This document shows positions 26,381 through 34,644 of a stretch of DNA of 53,226 nt, in pieces; positions within the stretch are counted from its first letter, which is position 1; every line of letters begins with the position of its first letter. Source of the DNA: Desulfovibrio sp. (GTDB taxonomy: Bacteria > Desulfobacterota > Desulfovibrionia > Desulfovibrionales > Desulfovibrionaceae); NCBI GenBank assembly GCA_031279825.1, contig JAITHT010000072.1, positions 1 to 53,226 on the forward strand, given 5' to 3'. The notes under the pieces were generated by a model. The model saw only the letters and a list, made by a program, of their open reading frames with translations. It was not told where the DNA came from and did not search any database. A program made the translations under genes and the position numbers.

Positions 26381-28111
26381 CTATTCCGATTCAGCCTGGG
26401 TATCCTCACTTGCCTGTTTGATGAGATCTCCCAAGCTCTGTCCACCCACGTCAGAGGAACCACTACGGAACTCTTTACTTTTCTTGCGCTCCTCATCTTC
26501 CTTCAACTGTTTGATGGAAAGACCAAGACGGCGTTCTTCCGCCGATACATGAATGACCTTAACCTGGATATTAACGCCTTCCTTAAACATTTCCGCGGGA
26601 GTCTTCACTTTTTTGCTGCTGATTTCGGATACGTGCACCAGACCTTCTATTCCTTCTTCCACTTCGACAAAAACGCCGAAATCGGTAATATTGGTAATCA
26701 GGCCGTCAACCAATGCGCCTACGGGGTAACGATCAGGAACATACGACCACGGGTCTTCCATAAGCTGCTTGATGCCCAACGTAAACTTTTCATTTTCCTG
26801 ATCAACCGTGAGCACTTTTGCCTGCACCATATCGCCGACCTGATATACTTCGCTAGGATGGCGTATTTTTTTTGTCCAGCTGATGTCGGATACGTGGATA
26901 AGCCCGTCAATGCCGTCTTCAATGCCGATAAACATTCCGAATTCGGTAATATTTTTGATGGCGCCTTCAAGTATTGTACCTTCAGGAAACTTCTCGGCCA
27001 CCACTTCCCAAGGGTTGGGTTTCACTTGCTTCATGCCGAGAGATATACGTTTCTTATCCTGATCAACGCCCAGGATGACCACGTCCACCTCTTCTCCTAC
27101 TTTCACCATCTGAGTAGGATGACGAAGCCTACGTGTCCAAGACATCTCAGAGATATGCACTAATCCTTCCACTCCAGGCTCAAGTTCGACAAAAGCGCCG
27201 TAATCCACGAGGTTAGTCACCTTACCGGACAAGTGCGCCCCTGTCGGAAATTTCAGAGTGATATCCTGCCAGGGGTCAGAGACAAGCTGCTTGAGTCCCA
27301 GAGATACTTTTTGATTCTCCCGATCAAAGGAAAGAACCCGCAACTCCATTTCCTGCCCCATGGAGACCATTTCCTTAGGATGGCGAATCCGCTTCCAGGA
27401 CATGTCTGTGATATGCAAAAGGCCGTCGAGGCCGCCGAGATCCACGAACACGCCATATTCCGTAATATTTTTAACCCGGCCTTTAACCATTTGATTTTCG
27501 GCCAATGTGCCGAGCAGATCCTGACGTTTGGAATCACGTTCTTCTTCAAGAAGCACTCGACGGGAAACAATGACATTGCTGCGACGGCGGTTTATTTTAA
27601 GAACACGGAACTCATACTCTTGATTCACCAGAGCATCCATATCCGGTACCGGGCGAAGATCCACATGGGATCCGGGCAGAAAAGCCTCTACTCCACCAAG
27701 ATCTACGGTATAGCCGCCCTTAATACGCCGCATGATGCGTCCCTTGCAAATGCTGTTCTTTTCCTGCACAGCTTCAAGCTGATCGAAGAGTTGCATTCGC
27801 TTGGCCTTTTCATACGACAGGGAAATCGTGCCTTCCACCTCGTTTTTGCGAACGACAAAGACATCGACCTTATCGCCAACCTTCACGGTGATGTTGCCCG
27901 CAACATCACGGAATTCGCTTGCCGGGAGTTGCCCTTCCGACTTAAAATTCACATCCACAAGGATACTGTCGTCAGTAATACGAACGACTTCTCCTTTGAC
28001 GATAGCCCCTTCTTCCAGATTGCCGAAATCCGGATTCAGGTAATTTTCCAGAGCGCTTTCAAAGCTCATTTCAGCATCGCAGCCCATTTCCAGTTCCGTA
28101 GTTGTCAACAT
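26381..28111 (-). CDS. rpsA: 30S ribosomal protein S1
   Basis: A 576-residue S1 with six S1 (OB-fold) repeats, which helps recruit mRNA to the 30S subunit. Each repeat shows the pattern G..V.G.V..I..FG.FV..........GLVHISE; clear cases are KGRVKNITEYGVFVDLGGLD and GLITNITDFGVFVEVEEGIE. The first repeat (GAIVKGEVVRITDDSILVDV) is the ribosome-binding type. The length and the acidic tail are usual. A strong GGAGGAGG precedes ATG 28111. The long antisense ORFs on the plus strand arise from the repeat structure and are not genes. Confidence 0.97.
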   Translation of the reverse strand: MLTTTELEMGCDAEMSFESALENYLNPDFGNLEEGAIVKGEVVRITDDSILVDVNFKSEGQLPASEFRDVAGNITVKVGDKVDVFVVRKNEVEGTISLSYEKAKRMQLFDQLEAVQEKNSICKGRIMRRIKGGYTVDLGGVEAFLPGSHVDLRPVPDMDALVNQEYEFRVLKINRRRSNVIVSRRVLLEEERDSKRQDLLGTLAENQMVKGRVKNITEYGVFVDLGGLDGLLHITDMSWKRIRHPKEMVSMGQEMELRVLSFDRENQKVSLGLKQLVSDPWQDITLKFPTGAHLSGKVTNLVDYGAFVELEPGVEGLVHISEMSWTRRLRHPTQMVKVGEEVDVVILGVDQDKKRISLGMKQVKPNPWEVVAEKFPEGTILEGAIKNITEFGMFIGIEDGIDGLIHVSDISWTKKIRHPSEVYQVGDMVQAKVLTVDQENEKFTLGIKQLMEDPWSYVPDRYPVGALVDGLITNITDFGVFVEVEEGIEGLVHVSEISSKKVKTPAEMFKEGVNIQVKVIHVSAEERRLGLSIKQLKEDEERKKSKEFRSGSSDVGGQSLGDLIKQASEDTQAESE

Positions 28112-28366
28112 ACGCCTCCTCCAACCGACAAAAAATTCCCGCTCTGGTGAGCGGTGCGCTTTCCTTATCAGAGACCGTACAGGAATTCAAGCAAGAAAGG
28201 CGCTTGCTTCAAGGAAAAAATATCATTTCTATCCAGACGGAAGATTTTTATCTGTTTATCCTGTTATTCAATGCGGATCTCATACAGCCTCAGAACTACA
28301 CGCTATCGCACAACCACGCTGAATCGAGTATAAAAAAGATCAATTCGCCGCCCTCTATCCCGGCTT

Positions 28367-28585
28367 TTACACTATGATATTCCAACGCTCGGGCATGCCG
28401 ACGGCATTGTCGGCCTGTTCCGTTCCTCCTTTTTCTCCGCCGGCGGAGGCTTCGGCTATTTCTGCATCCACAAAACGACGTACCGCCTCCGCAACGAGGG
28501 AGGATCGCGTCCTTCCGGTCATGCGAGCCAACTGCTCCAATTTGTGGCGGACTTCCGGATCAAGGCGAATAGCTATGGTGGACAT
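28367..28585 (-). CDS. Ribbon-helix-helix DNA-binding protein
   Basis: A 72-residue protein whose first 45 residues form a MetJ/Arc-type RHH domain: TIAIRLDPEVRHKLEQLARM gives the strand and first helix, and TRSSLVAEAVRRFVDAE gives the second. The tail is Glu/Ala-rich and ends PERWNIIV. Such small proteins are often antitoxins or autoregulators. No toxin gene lies next to it: upstream is a divergent flavoprotein gene and downstream is rpsA. The ribosome site is weak. Confidence 0.75.
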   Translation of the reverse strand: MSTIAIRLDPEVRHKLEQLARMTGRTRSSLVAEAVRRFVDAEIAEASAGGEKGGTEQADNAVGMPERWNIIV

Positions 28586-28676
28586 GGCGTGGGACTCGAT
28601 TTTTTAATTGCAAGCTGCCCGGCGACAAGAGCAAGAAAGACTTTATCCATAAGTGACAGTATGCTACATGATTTCC

Positions 28677-29996
28677 ATGCCGCAAACAATATCTCCGATA
28701 TTTGACACCGTCATCCTCGGGGCAGGGGCTTCCGGACTTATGTGCGCCTCTGTCGCGATCGGACGTGGAAAAAGCGTCGTACTTATCGATCACGCGGTTC
28801 GACCCGGCCGCAAACTTTCCCTTACAGGCGGGAAAAAATGCAATATAACCAATAAGAAAGTAAGCATGCAGGATTATATAGGAGAAAATCCGCAGTTCTG
28901 TCGTTCCGCTCTTGCCCGCTTCACTCCCGAGCATACGCTGAGCATGCTTCTTGAAGCGGGCATAGCATTTGAAGAACGGGAACTGGGGCAAATATTCTGC
29001 AAACACTCGGCCGAAGATCTCGTCAGCTTTCTTGTCAAAGCATGCGTAAGCGGCGGCGGCCGCATAGCCCTTGAAGAACATATCCTTGCTGCGGAAACAA
29101 TACCTTCCTGCGAAAACAGCAATCCACCGGCGGAAACGACCCGTTACGCGCATGGCGATTTGCCGAAAAATCATGCCCGATTTCGAGTCCGCACCCGAAA
29201 CAGCACCTATGAAGGACGTAATCTCGTCATTGCCATGGGGGGCCCTGCCTGGCCGCAAACGGGAGCAAGCGGACGGGGCTACGAACTGGCCCGCGCCTTC
29301 GGCCATCGCATTGTACCCGTACATCCGGCTCTTGCCGGTTTGCTGATGCCCCCCAACTGGCCTTTGAGCGGCTTGGCCGGCATATCCGCCACCGTGTCCG
29401 TCCGGGTTCTCCCCTCCCAGGAAACAACAGACAAAACAAAACAAGCAGGCCAATTGAAAAAACAGGGAACAGTCGATATTCTCGTGGCGGACGGGCTTTC
29501 CCTTTTGTTTACCCATAAAGGTCTCAGCGGCCCCGCCGCGCTCCAAGCTTCGCTATATTGGCGCAAAGGCCGCCGCTTGCTCCTGGATTTTTTGCCCGGG
29601 AAAACTCTGACGGAATTACTGGATGATAGCGCCTGCAAACAACTCCTTTTCCGCAACCTGCTGCGCCGCTTTCTGCCTGAACGATTGTGCGACGCTCTGC
29701 TGCCGGCGGAACTTGCCGGGAAAAAAATCGCTGAACTATCCCGGCGTGAACGTGAACGCCTGCGCTCGCTACTTAAAAACTATGAGATTGCGCCCATCGG
29801 CAGCGAAAATTTCGCCAAAGCGGAAGTTGCCGCCGGAGGCGTAAGCACAAAGGAAGTTTCTTCACGCAGCATGGAAAGCGCTAAGATCCCCGGACTCTTT
29901 TTCTGCGGCGAGATTTTGGATGTCACCGGGCGTCTCGGCGGTTATAACCTGCACTGGGCTTTTGCCAGCGGCTACGTTGCGGGCGCGCATATGTGA
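28677..29996 (+). CDS. NAD(P)/FAD-dependent oxidoreductase, HI0933/YhiN family
   Basis: A roughly 440-residue flavoprotein. The FAD-binding Rossmann motif is VILGAGASGLMCAS near the N-terminus, followed by PGRKLSLTGGKKCNITN, the HI0933-family fingerprint. The end reads GLFFCGEILDVTGRLGGYNL, the second FAD contact. Members have no firmly known reaction. The start is uncertain: ATGs at 28653, 28668 and 28677 are all in frame and none has a good ribosome site; 28677 best matches the family start. It is divergent from the RHH gene. Confidence 0.88.
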   Translation: MPQTISPIFDTVILGAGASGLMCASVAIGRGKSVVLIDHAVRPGRKLSLTGGKKCNITNKKVSMQDYIGENPQFCRSALARFTPEHTLSMLLEAGIAFEERELGQIFCKHSAEDLVSFLVKACVSGGGRIALEEHILAAETIPSCENSNPPAETTRYAHGDLPKNHARFRVRTRNSTYEGRNLVIAMGGPAWPQTGASGRGYELARAFGHRIVPVHPALAGLLMPPNWPLSGLAGISATVSVRVLPSQETTDKTKQAGQLKKQGTVDILVADGLSLLFTHKGLSGPAALQASLYWRKGRRLLLDFLPGKTLTELLDDSACKQLLFRNLLRRFLPERLCDALLPAELAGKKIAELSRRERERLRSLLKNYEIAPIGSENFAKAEVAAGGVSTKEVSSRSMESAKIPGLFFCGEILDVTGRLGGYNLHWAFASGYVAGAHM

Positions 29997-30022
29997 GGCC
30001 GTGTGAAATGCGCCTCCTTCCT

Positions 30023-31228
30023 TCAAAAATCCGGATAGATAAAAAAGGCCGCTGTTTTTCCCGGCGCGATCACCCCCAGATGACCGAGGTCGAGTGCATG
30101 GGCTGCGTTAACAGTGGCCATGCGGAGAACCGCTCTGTCTGAAAACCCCCAAAATGTCCGGGCGGCCTGCATCTCCTTTTTCATATCAAGGTCATGGTTG
30201 GACGCAAGACTGTCCGTACCCAAACACAGAAGCACTCCCTTTTCAGCCATGCGCTCCGCCGGGGCAAGGCCGGTGCCGATAAAGTGATTGCTGCGCGGGC
30301 ACAAACACACGTTTGTCCCTTTACGGGCAAGAAGCGAGATATCGGCGGAAGAACACTGCACACAGTGTACGGCAAGAGTACGCGGTCCCAGTAGCCCCAG
30401 CATCCCGGCATACGCTGTCGATTTCATACCGGGATGCCGCCAGTCATGAGGCAGCAAACGTTGACGGAGTAGTTCATATAACGCCCCTTTGCCATGCAGA
30501 AGACACTCTTCCTCCTCCCCTGACTCCGCAAGATGCACGCTGAACGGACGCCTGCGCTCCCGGCACCAGGCAAAGGCGGCGAGTAAAGCTTCCGGGCTGA
30601 CGCTGTACAGGGAATGGCCGGCTATAGCGCACCAATCGTAGCGATCCGGGGAAAGGAAAGCGGCGGCTTCCGGACAATATCCTTGCGCGGCCAGTACTTG
30701 AGGAATATACTCGGAAGGCGCCGGCCGGCCGAAACCGAAAACTTCAAGAAAATGTGTAATGCCGCATCGTTTTTCTGCCGCTTGAGCGACTAGAGCCGGA
30801 TTACGGCTGCCCACATCGCCCACATGGACTGTACCGCTATGCCGCACTTGTTCCAGGACCGCATGAAGGCGCTTCAGCAAAACCTCCGGCAAGACGGCCT
30901 CAGCAGCTAACGGGATGAGACTCAGCAACCAGGCGGTAAAACCGCCGCCGCCCCGAGTGGCACCGGCCAAATGAGAAAGCTCCAGATGGCAATGCGCGTT
31001 GATGAGCGCTGGCGCAAGACGAACATAGCCAAGATCCGTAAGCGAACACAAGGAATGAACGCTTCGCCTGAAAGCGGAAAAAGACTCCACAGACACAACG
31101 CGCTTGTCTTCGACAACGATCACGCCGTCATCCAACTCGGCCAAAGGAGCTTCAAGCGCCTTTATGCCTCGTGCCGCACCTTCTTGGGCAAGCGTTATGA
31201 CGGATTTTGCCCGAAACGCCTGTAGCAT
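30023..31228 (-). CDS. Amidohydrolase, aminofutalosine-deaminase-like
   Basis: A 401-residue metal-dependent deaminase of the amidohydrolase superfamily (MtaD/SsnA/TrzN group). The metal ligands are His79-Cys-His81 (NAHCHLELSHL), His in HLAESGEEEE, His in AVHCVQC and Asp in LGTDSLASNHDLDM. The C-terminal GVIAPGKTAAFFIYPDF is the composite beta-domain end. In organisms that make menaquinone by the futalosine route, enzymes of this kind deaminate 6-amino-6-deoxyfutalosine; S-adenosylhomocysteine and guanine deaminases are related, so the substrate is an inference. No other mqn gene is in the window. No clear ribosome site is visible. Confidence 0.8.
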   Translation of the reverse strand: MLQAFRAKSVITLAQEGAARGIKALEAPLAELDDGVIVVEDKRVVSVESFSAFRRSVHSLCSLTDLGYVRLAPALINAHCHLELSHLAGATRGGGGFTAWLLSLIPLAAEAVLPEVLLKRLHAVLEQVRHSGTVHVGDVGSRNPALVAQAAEKRCGITHFLEVFGFGRPAPSEYIPQVLAAQGYCPEAAAFLSPDRYDWCAIAGHSLYSVSPEALLAAFAWCRERRRPFSVHLAESGEEEECLLHGKGALYELLRQRLLPHDWRHPGMKSTAYAGMLGLLGPRTLAVHCVQCSSADISLLARKGTNVCLCPRSNHFIGTGLAPAERMAEKGVLLCLGTDSLASNHDLDMKKEMQAARTFWGFSDRAVLRMATVNAAHALDLGHLGVIAPGKTAAFFIYPDF

Positions 31229-31294
31229 GGATTTTGCCGCTCCTCATCGACCCTTTGATAATCAAAACCTGTATGAATACTGACGAGAAAAACC

Positions 31295-31999
31295 GTGAGT
31301 CGTCCGCATCCCCGCCCTCCCGCCGTCATCGCCGTCAACGCGATCATGGAGACAGGCCGCATCCGCTTCACTTTATGTGGCAGAGACTGGGTTCTGCTGC
31401 GCCCGGCCTGCCTTGAGGTATTATGGGAAACCCTTGACGACGGAGAATTCGGGGATGACGAGCGCCTGCCTTACTGGGTGGAACTATGGCCGTCCAGCCT
31501 CGCCTTAGCCGTATGGCTCAAACGCAACCAAAACCGCATCATCGGCCGAAACTGCCTTGAACTCGGCTGCGGTCTCGGCTTTACTTCCCTGATAGGCGCA
31601 TACCTTGGCGCCAAAGTGCTCGCTATGGACTATAACGCAGACGCCCTGTCCTTTGCGCGACAAAACGCTGAGGCCAATGCTCTTCCCCACCCCCTGTGGG
31701 TGCTTATGGATTGGCGTAAACCGGCAGTAGCGCCAAAAAGCTGCGATTTTATCTGGGGAGGGGATATCATATACGAAGATCGCTTCGTCGAGCCGATTTT
31801 CGCTTTTCTTGACTATACGTTGGCTGACAACGGACGGGCATGGATAGCCGAACCCGGCAGAATCACCTTTGAACGTTTCAAAACCACCCTCCTCGCCGAA
31901 GGATGGCGATTCCGGCGCATGGCCGGCGAATACGTTGACGCTCTGTATGCGCAAAAAATCCCGGTATCTGTCAATCTCTGGGAACTCTCCCGAAAATGA
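31295..31999 (+). CDS. Class I SAM-dependent methyltransferase, METTL-like
   Basis: A 234-residue methyltransferase with GTG start. The AdoMet motif is CLELGCGLGFTSL; the preceding PYWVELWPSSLALAVWL and the later CDFIWGGDIIYEDRFVEPIF match the METTL21/Nnt1-like (PF10294-type) group, which methylates lysine in proteins or small amines. The substrate is unknown. GTG 31295 has a weak site; ATG 31346 (METGRIRF) is an alternative. It is divergent from the amidohydrolase gene, with 66 bases between. A hairpin follows. Confidence 0.8.
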   Translation: MSRPHPRPPAVIAVNAIMETGRIRFTLCGRDWVLLRPACLEVLWETLDDGEFGDDERLPYWVELWPSSLALAVWLKRNQNRIIGRNCLELGCGLGFTSLIGAYLGAKVLAMDYNADALSFARQNAEANALPHPLWVLMDWRKPAVAPKSCDFIWGGDIIYEDRFVEPIFAFLDYTLADNGRAWIAEPGRITFERFKTTLLAEGWRFRRMAGEYVDALYAQKIPVSVNLWELSRK

Positions 32000-32014
32000 G
32001 TTTTGGCAAACCCC

Positions 32015-32043
32015 GCTAAAAATTGCGGGATGGAATTTTTAGC
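32015..32043. terminator. Terminator-like inverted repeat between convergent genes
   Basis: GCTAAAAATT at 32015-32024 and AATTTTTAGC at 32034-32043 are exact complements with a 9-base loop. It lies between the methyltransferase stop and the phosphatase stop and could serve both. Confidence 0.5.
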
Positions 32044-32089
32044 GAGAGCACGTTCATCAACGCGGCCGCGTCATGGAAAAACGCCGCAA

Positions 32090-32962
32090 TCACTGCAGAA
32101 ACCGGTCGCGCATCGCTTTCAGGTTAACCCCCAGCACTGCCGCCAGATAGCGATCCACGCTGCCGCTGCTGCCCTCCATGGCCGCAACGGCAGCCAGAAG
32201 ATAGCCGGGATCCGCAAAAAAAATAGCGGCGCGCTCCGGATTCTTGGCAATCGCATAATCGTATTTACCGGCCAAACAAATGTTAGATTCCATATAGTCC
32301 CGCAATATTGTCTCTCTATCCACACCCAAAGAAAACAGCGTGAAGGCGGCGGCCATACCTGTCCTATCCTTGCCGGCTGAACAATGAAAGAGAAGCGGCA
32401 GGCAATCCTCCTGCTGTACATGACGGAAGAATTCCCTATAGACGGCAATGCATTCTTCATCCAGGACCAAAGAACGATAAATATCCGTCATAAACCCATA
32501 CCCGCCTTTAGCGCGCAGCCCCTCGTCGGGATTCCAAGGTTCAAGCTTTCCAGGGACAAGGGGCAAAAAGATATGCTTTCGGACCGAAGGAGGAAGCCTG
32601 TCGGGATGCCTGGAGGCTTCGCCGGCAGATCGAAAGTCAATAACGGTAATAATGGGTATGGCGGCAAGACACACGAGATCTTCAGGACAAAGCTCCGTAA
32701 GATCATCGGCGCGGAACAGGAGACCCGGCGCCACATGGTGACCGTCACACGCGGGCAAGCCGCCGAGATCCCGAAAATTTCTACCCGTCGCCAACGGCAG
32801 ACGACGCCGAACCTCAGTTACCGCCGCTATACGTAACGGGCGGAAAACACGCGTGCCATCTATAGCGCCGTCTTGAGTCGAAACGCACCATGCGCGACGG
32901 GGCAGGCAGACAAGCATGATAAAAAAACATATAGCGAGAAACCCCAAAAATACAACAAACAC
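32090..32962 (-). CDS. Membrane-anchored tyrosine/dual-specificity phosphatase
   Basis: A 290-residue protein of the Y_phosphatase3 type. The P-loop is HCSAGKDRTGMA, with the Cys nucleophile and Arg. The N-terminal substrate segment GRNFRDLGGLPACDG is typical, as is IDFRSAGEAS. I chose GTG 32962 because GGAGG lies six bases upstream and the product then begins with a single membrane anchor (VVFLGFLAICFFIMLV), placing the enzyme at the outer face of the membrane or in the envelope. The longer frame from 33040 would overlap the Cys-rich gene upstream. Related enzymes act on phosphoproteins, phosphoinositides or inositol phosphates, so the substrate is open. Confidence 0.85.
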   Translation of the reverse strand: MFVVFLGFLAICFFIMLVCLPRRAWCVSTQDGAIDGTRVFRPLRIAAVTEVRRRLPLATGRNFRDLGGLPACDGHHVAPGLLFRADDLTELCPEDLVCLAAIPIITVIDFRSAGEASRHPDRLPPSVRKHIFLPLVPGKLEPWNPDEGLRAKGGYGFMTDIYRSLVLDEECIAVYREFFRHVQQEDCLPLLFHCSAGKDRTGMAAAFTLFSLGVDRETILRDYMESNICLAGKYDYAIAKNPERAAIFFADPGYLLAAVAAMEGSSGSVDRYLAAVLGVNLKAMRDRFLQ

Positions 32963-32987
32963 CGCATTCCTCCAGAGAAACCGCGCG

Positions 32988-33587
32988 TTATGCGGACAAG
33001 CCCGATGCCTCCATAGCCAGACTCTCGCTGACAGCTTCACGCACTATGCCCATAGCAATGCGTTCCACCGCCGGTGTAGACTCTTCATGGGTCACCACAT
33101 GAAGGAACTCGTTTCCTTCCCTGAGCACCTGCGCGACCTTAAGTGAATAGTGCACGATAAACTCCGTAGTCACAGCGACGGTTACAGGATCATCCGCTCT
33201 AAGCGCTTGGGAGACAGAGGCATAATCCAGAGCCAGAATCGCGGCGCGCTCTTCCTGCGTCGGCGCTGGAAGAGATATCTCCTCGTTACCCGCCGCAAGA
33301 TCATTTGCCGCAAGGTCGGCATCTCCGGACTGCGAAGGGCAACACGCACCGGCAGGACTTTTCGCGGCGCAAGACGCGCAGGCGGAAGGAGCACACCCTG
33401 AAGCCGCAGGGATGAAAGGATTGCTCATAAAAGCGCCGCAAGCGTCTGCGGCAAGAGTTCTGTCTTCCTTTCTCCCGCACGATATCCCGCCCGTTTTGTC
33501 CATCGTGGACATATCTGCAACAGTGTCACGGGCTCGAAAAACATCAGTTTTTTTTGCTGAAGAAGCACGCCGTTTTTTTCTGTTCAT
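32988..33587 (-). CDS. Hypothetical Cys-rich protein
   Basis: A 199-residue protein I do not recognise. The N-terminus is basic (MNRKKRRASSAKK). A Cys/Ala/Pro segment near 64-85 (GCAPSACASCAAKSPAGACC) could bind metal. The C-terminal half is helical and acidic (PTQEERAAILALDYASVSQA to ESLAMEASGLSA). A shorter start at 33428 (MSNPFIPAA) is possible. The stop is 25 bases before the phosphatase GTG, so the two are probably co-transcribed. No signal peptide is seen. Confidence 0.6.
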   Translation of the reverse strand: MNRKKRRASSAKKTDVFRARDTVADMSTMDKTGGISCGRKEDRTLAADACGAFMSNPFIPAASGCAPSACASCAAKSPAGACCPSQSGDADLAANDLAAGNEEISLPAPTQEERAAILALDYASVSQALRADDPVTVAVTTEFIVHYSLKVAQVLREGNEFLHVVTHEESTPAVERIAMGIVREAVSESLAMEASGLSA

Positions 33588-33926
33588 GAAGCCCCCATAT
33601 ACGTATATCTGGCAGTGGCATAGTTTGCATCTTCTACAAAGTCGGAAAAAACATTGCCACCATTAATATATCTTTTAGCCTTTGTCATGCTGTCTGCATC
33701 AGGCGTGCAGGGTAATCGAATGCATTCTAGATAAAATTTAGAAAGTATAGCTTTTATAGGCCACTCTTAGAGCAGATTAATTGTAAAACGTTGCACTCGT
33801 CGCCCTCGGCGAAATAAATTTCGCCTACTCCTCGTACACGAAAGACGACGCTTACCCTGTCGGTTGACAGAGCATTTTCAAAGTGAAAATACTCTAAATA
33901 CACGTTTTGACGAAATTTTCGGAAAT
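33588..33926. other. Intergenic region with a full copy of the dispersed repeat
   Basis: No gene is credible here. The right half is the repeat at 33769-33898. The left half is AT-rich and may hold the promoter of the Cys-rich gene. Confidence 0.5.
33769..33898. repeat. Dispersed palindromic repeat, fullest copy
   Basis: The left end is AGAGCAGATTAA; the centre has GGCGAAAT and ATTTCGCC around AA (33808-33825); the right end is AGAGCATTTTCA at 33869-33880 facing TGAAAATACTCT at 33884-33895 (one mismatch). The same pieces recur at 26243, 40681-40807 and 42240-42278. The size and hairpin ends are like those of a miniature inverted-repeat element. Confidence 0.6.
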
Positions 33927-34565
33927 TCAAACTGTGGAGCTAGCGTATATCTCAGGATTCAGGCTGGGATCATTATACATTTTGAATTGAGAGTACAAGA
34001 CAATCATCTTATTGCCAAAAAAATAGTCCTCGATCAATTCCTGTACAGCCTGACAAAGCCCCTCTCGTTGCCGCCGCAGTATACGCAATTTATCTTCGCA
34101 TGCCCGGACATGTTCGGTTCCGACGTCAGGTCGTCGGGTTTGCTCTTCCATATGGTATACTTTCAAGGCCAGGATAGAAAGCCTGTCCACCGCCATACCC
34201 ACGGTTTCAGTATTCCGGCGGGAGGAATTCTGCGCCGGAAGCAAGGGCACAAGAATATGATGGAGGCAGTGATCCACCTTTTCCATGGCATCGTTGCGCT
34301 TTTGATTCAATGCGTCCACACGGCGTTTGCAGTCCGCGATGACGCTGTCCGGCACATCTCTGCGTCTGGCCGTGTCCTCCACATGCCAAAGCAAGAAATT
34401 CCAACGATGCTGAGCGAGGATTAAAGCACTCAAGCAGTCGAGAGAATACTCCTCCGAACAGAACGGTTCTTCCGCTTTTTTTTCATGCCATGAGACCGTG
34501 GCAGACAACTGCGCGGCAAAGCAGTCTTCCAATACTCTGTGTATCACGGCTATTGTGGTATGCAT
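33927..34565 (-). CDS. DUF4254 family protein
   Basis: A 212-residue, mostly helical soluble protein. The segment TVGMAVDRLSILALKVYHME fits the DUF4254 core, as does LILAQHRWNFLLWHVEDTAR. The family has no known reaction and often lies near lipopolysaccharide or glycan-assembly genes. Here it lies 79 bases downstream of a DUF89-like gene in the same direction. The last residues run up to the dispersed repeat. The start at 34565 has no clear ribosome site. Confidence 0.75.
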   Translation of the reverse strand: MHTTIAVIHRVLEDCFAAQLSATVSWHEKKAEEPFCSEEYSLDCLSALILAQHRWNFLLWHVEDTARRRDVPDSVIADCKRRVDALNQKRNDAMEKVDHCLHHILVPLLPAQNSSRRNTETVGMAVDRLSILALKVYHMEEQTRRPDVGTEHVRACEDKLRILRRQREGLCQAVQELIEDYFFGNKMIVLYSQFKMYNDPSLNPEIYASSTV

Positions 34566-34644
34566 CGGCCTGTCCCGCCTGCTTGACCGTTACCGGCAAC
34601 ATACTCCCGCTGGAAAGTATGGGAAATATCACTCGGAACAGCGG

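Noticed and set aside
26333-27163. Long plus-strand ORF opposite rpsA
   Set aside because: It mirrors the repeated S1 domains on the other strand, with no ribosome site; rpsA explains the sequence.
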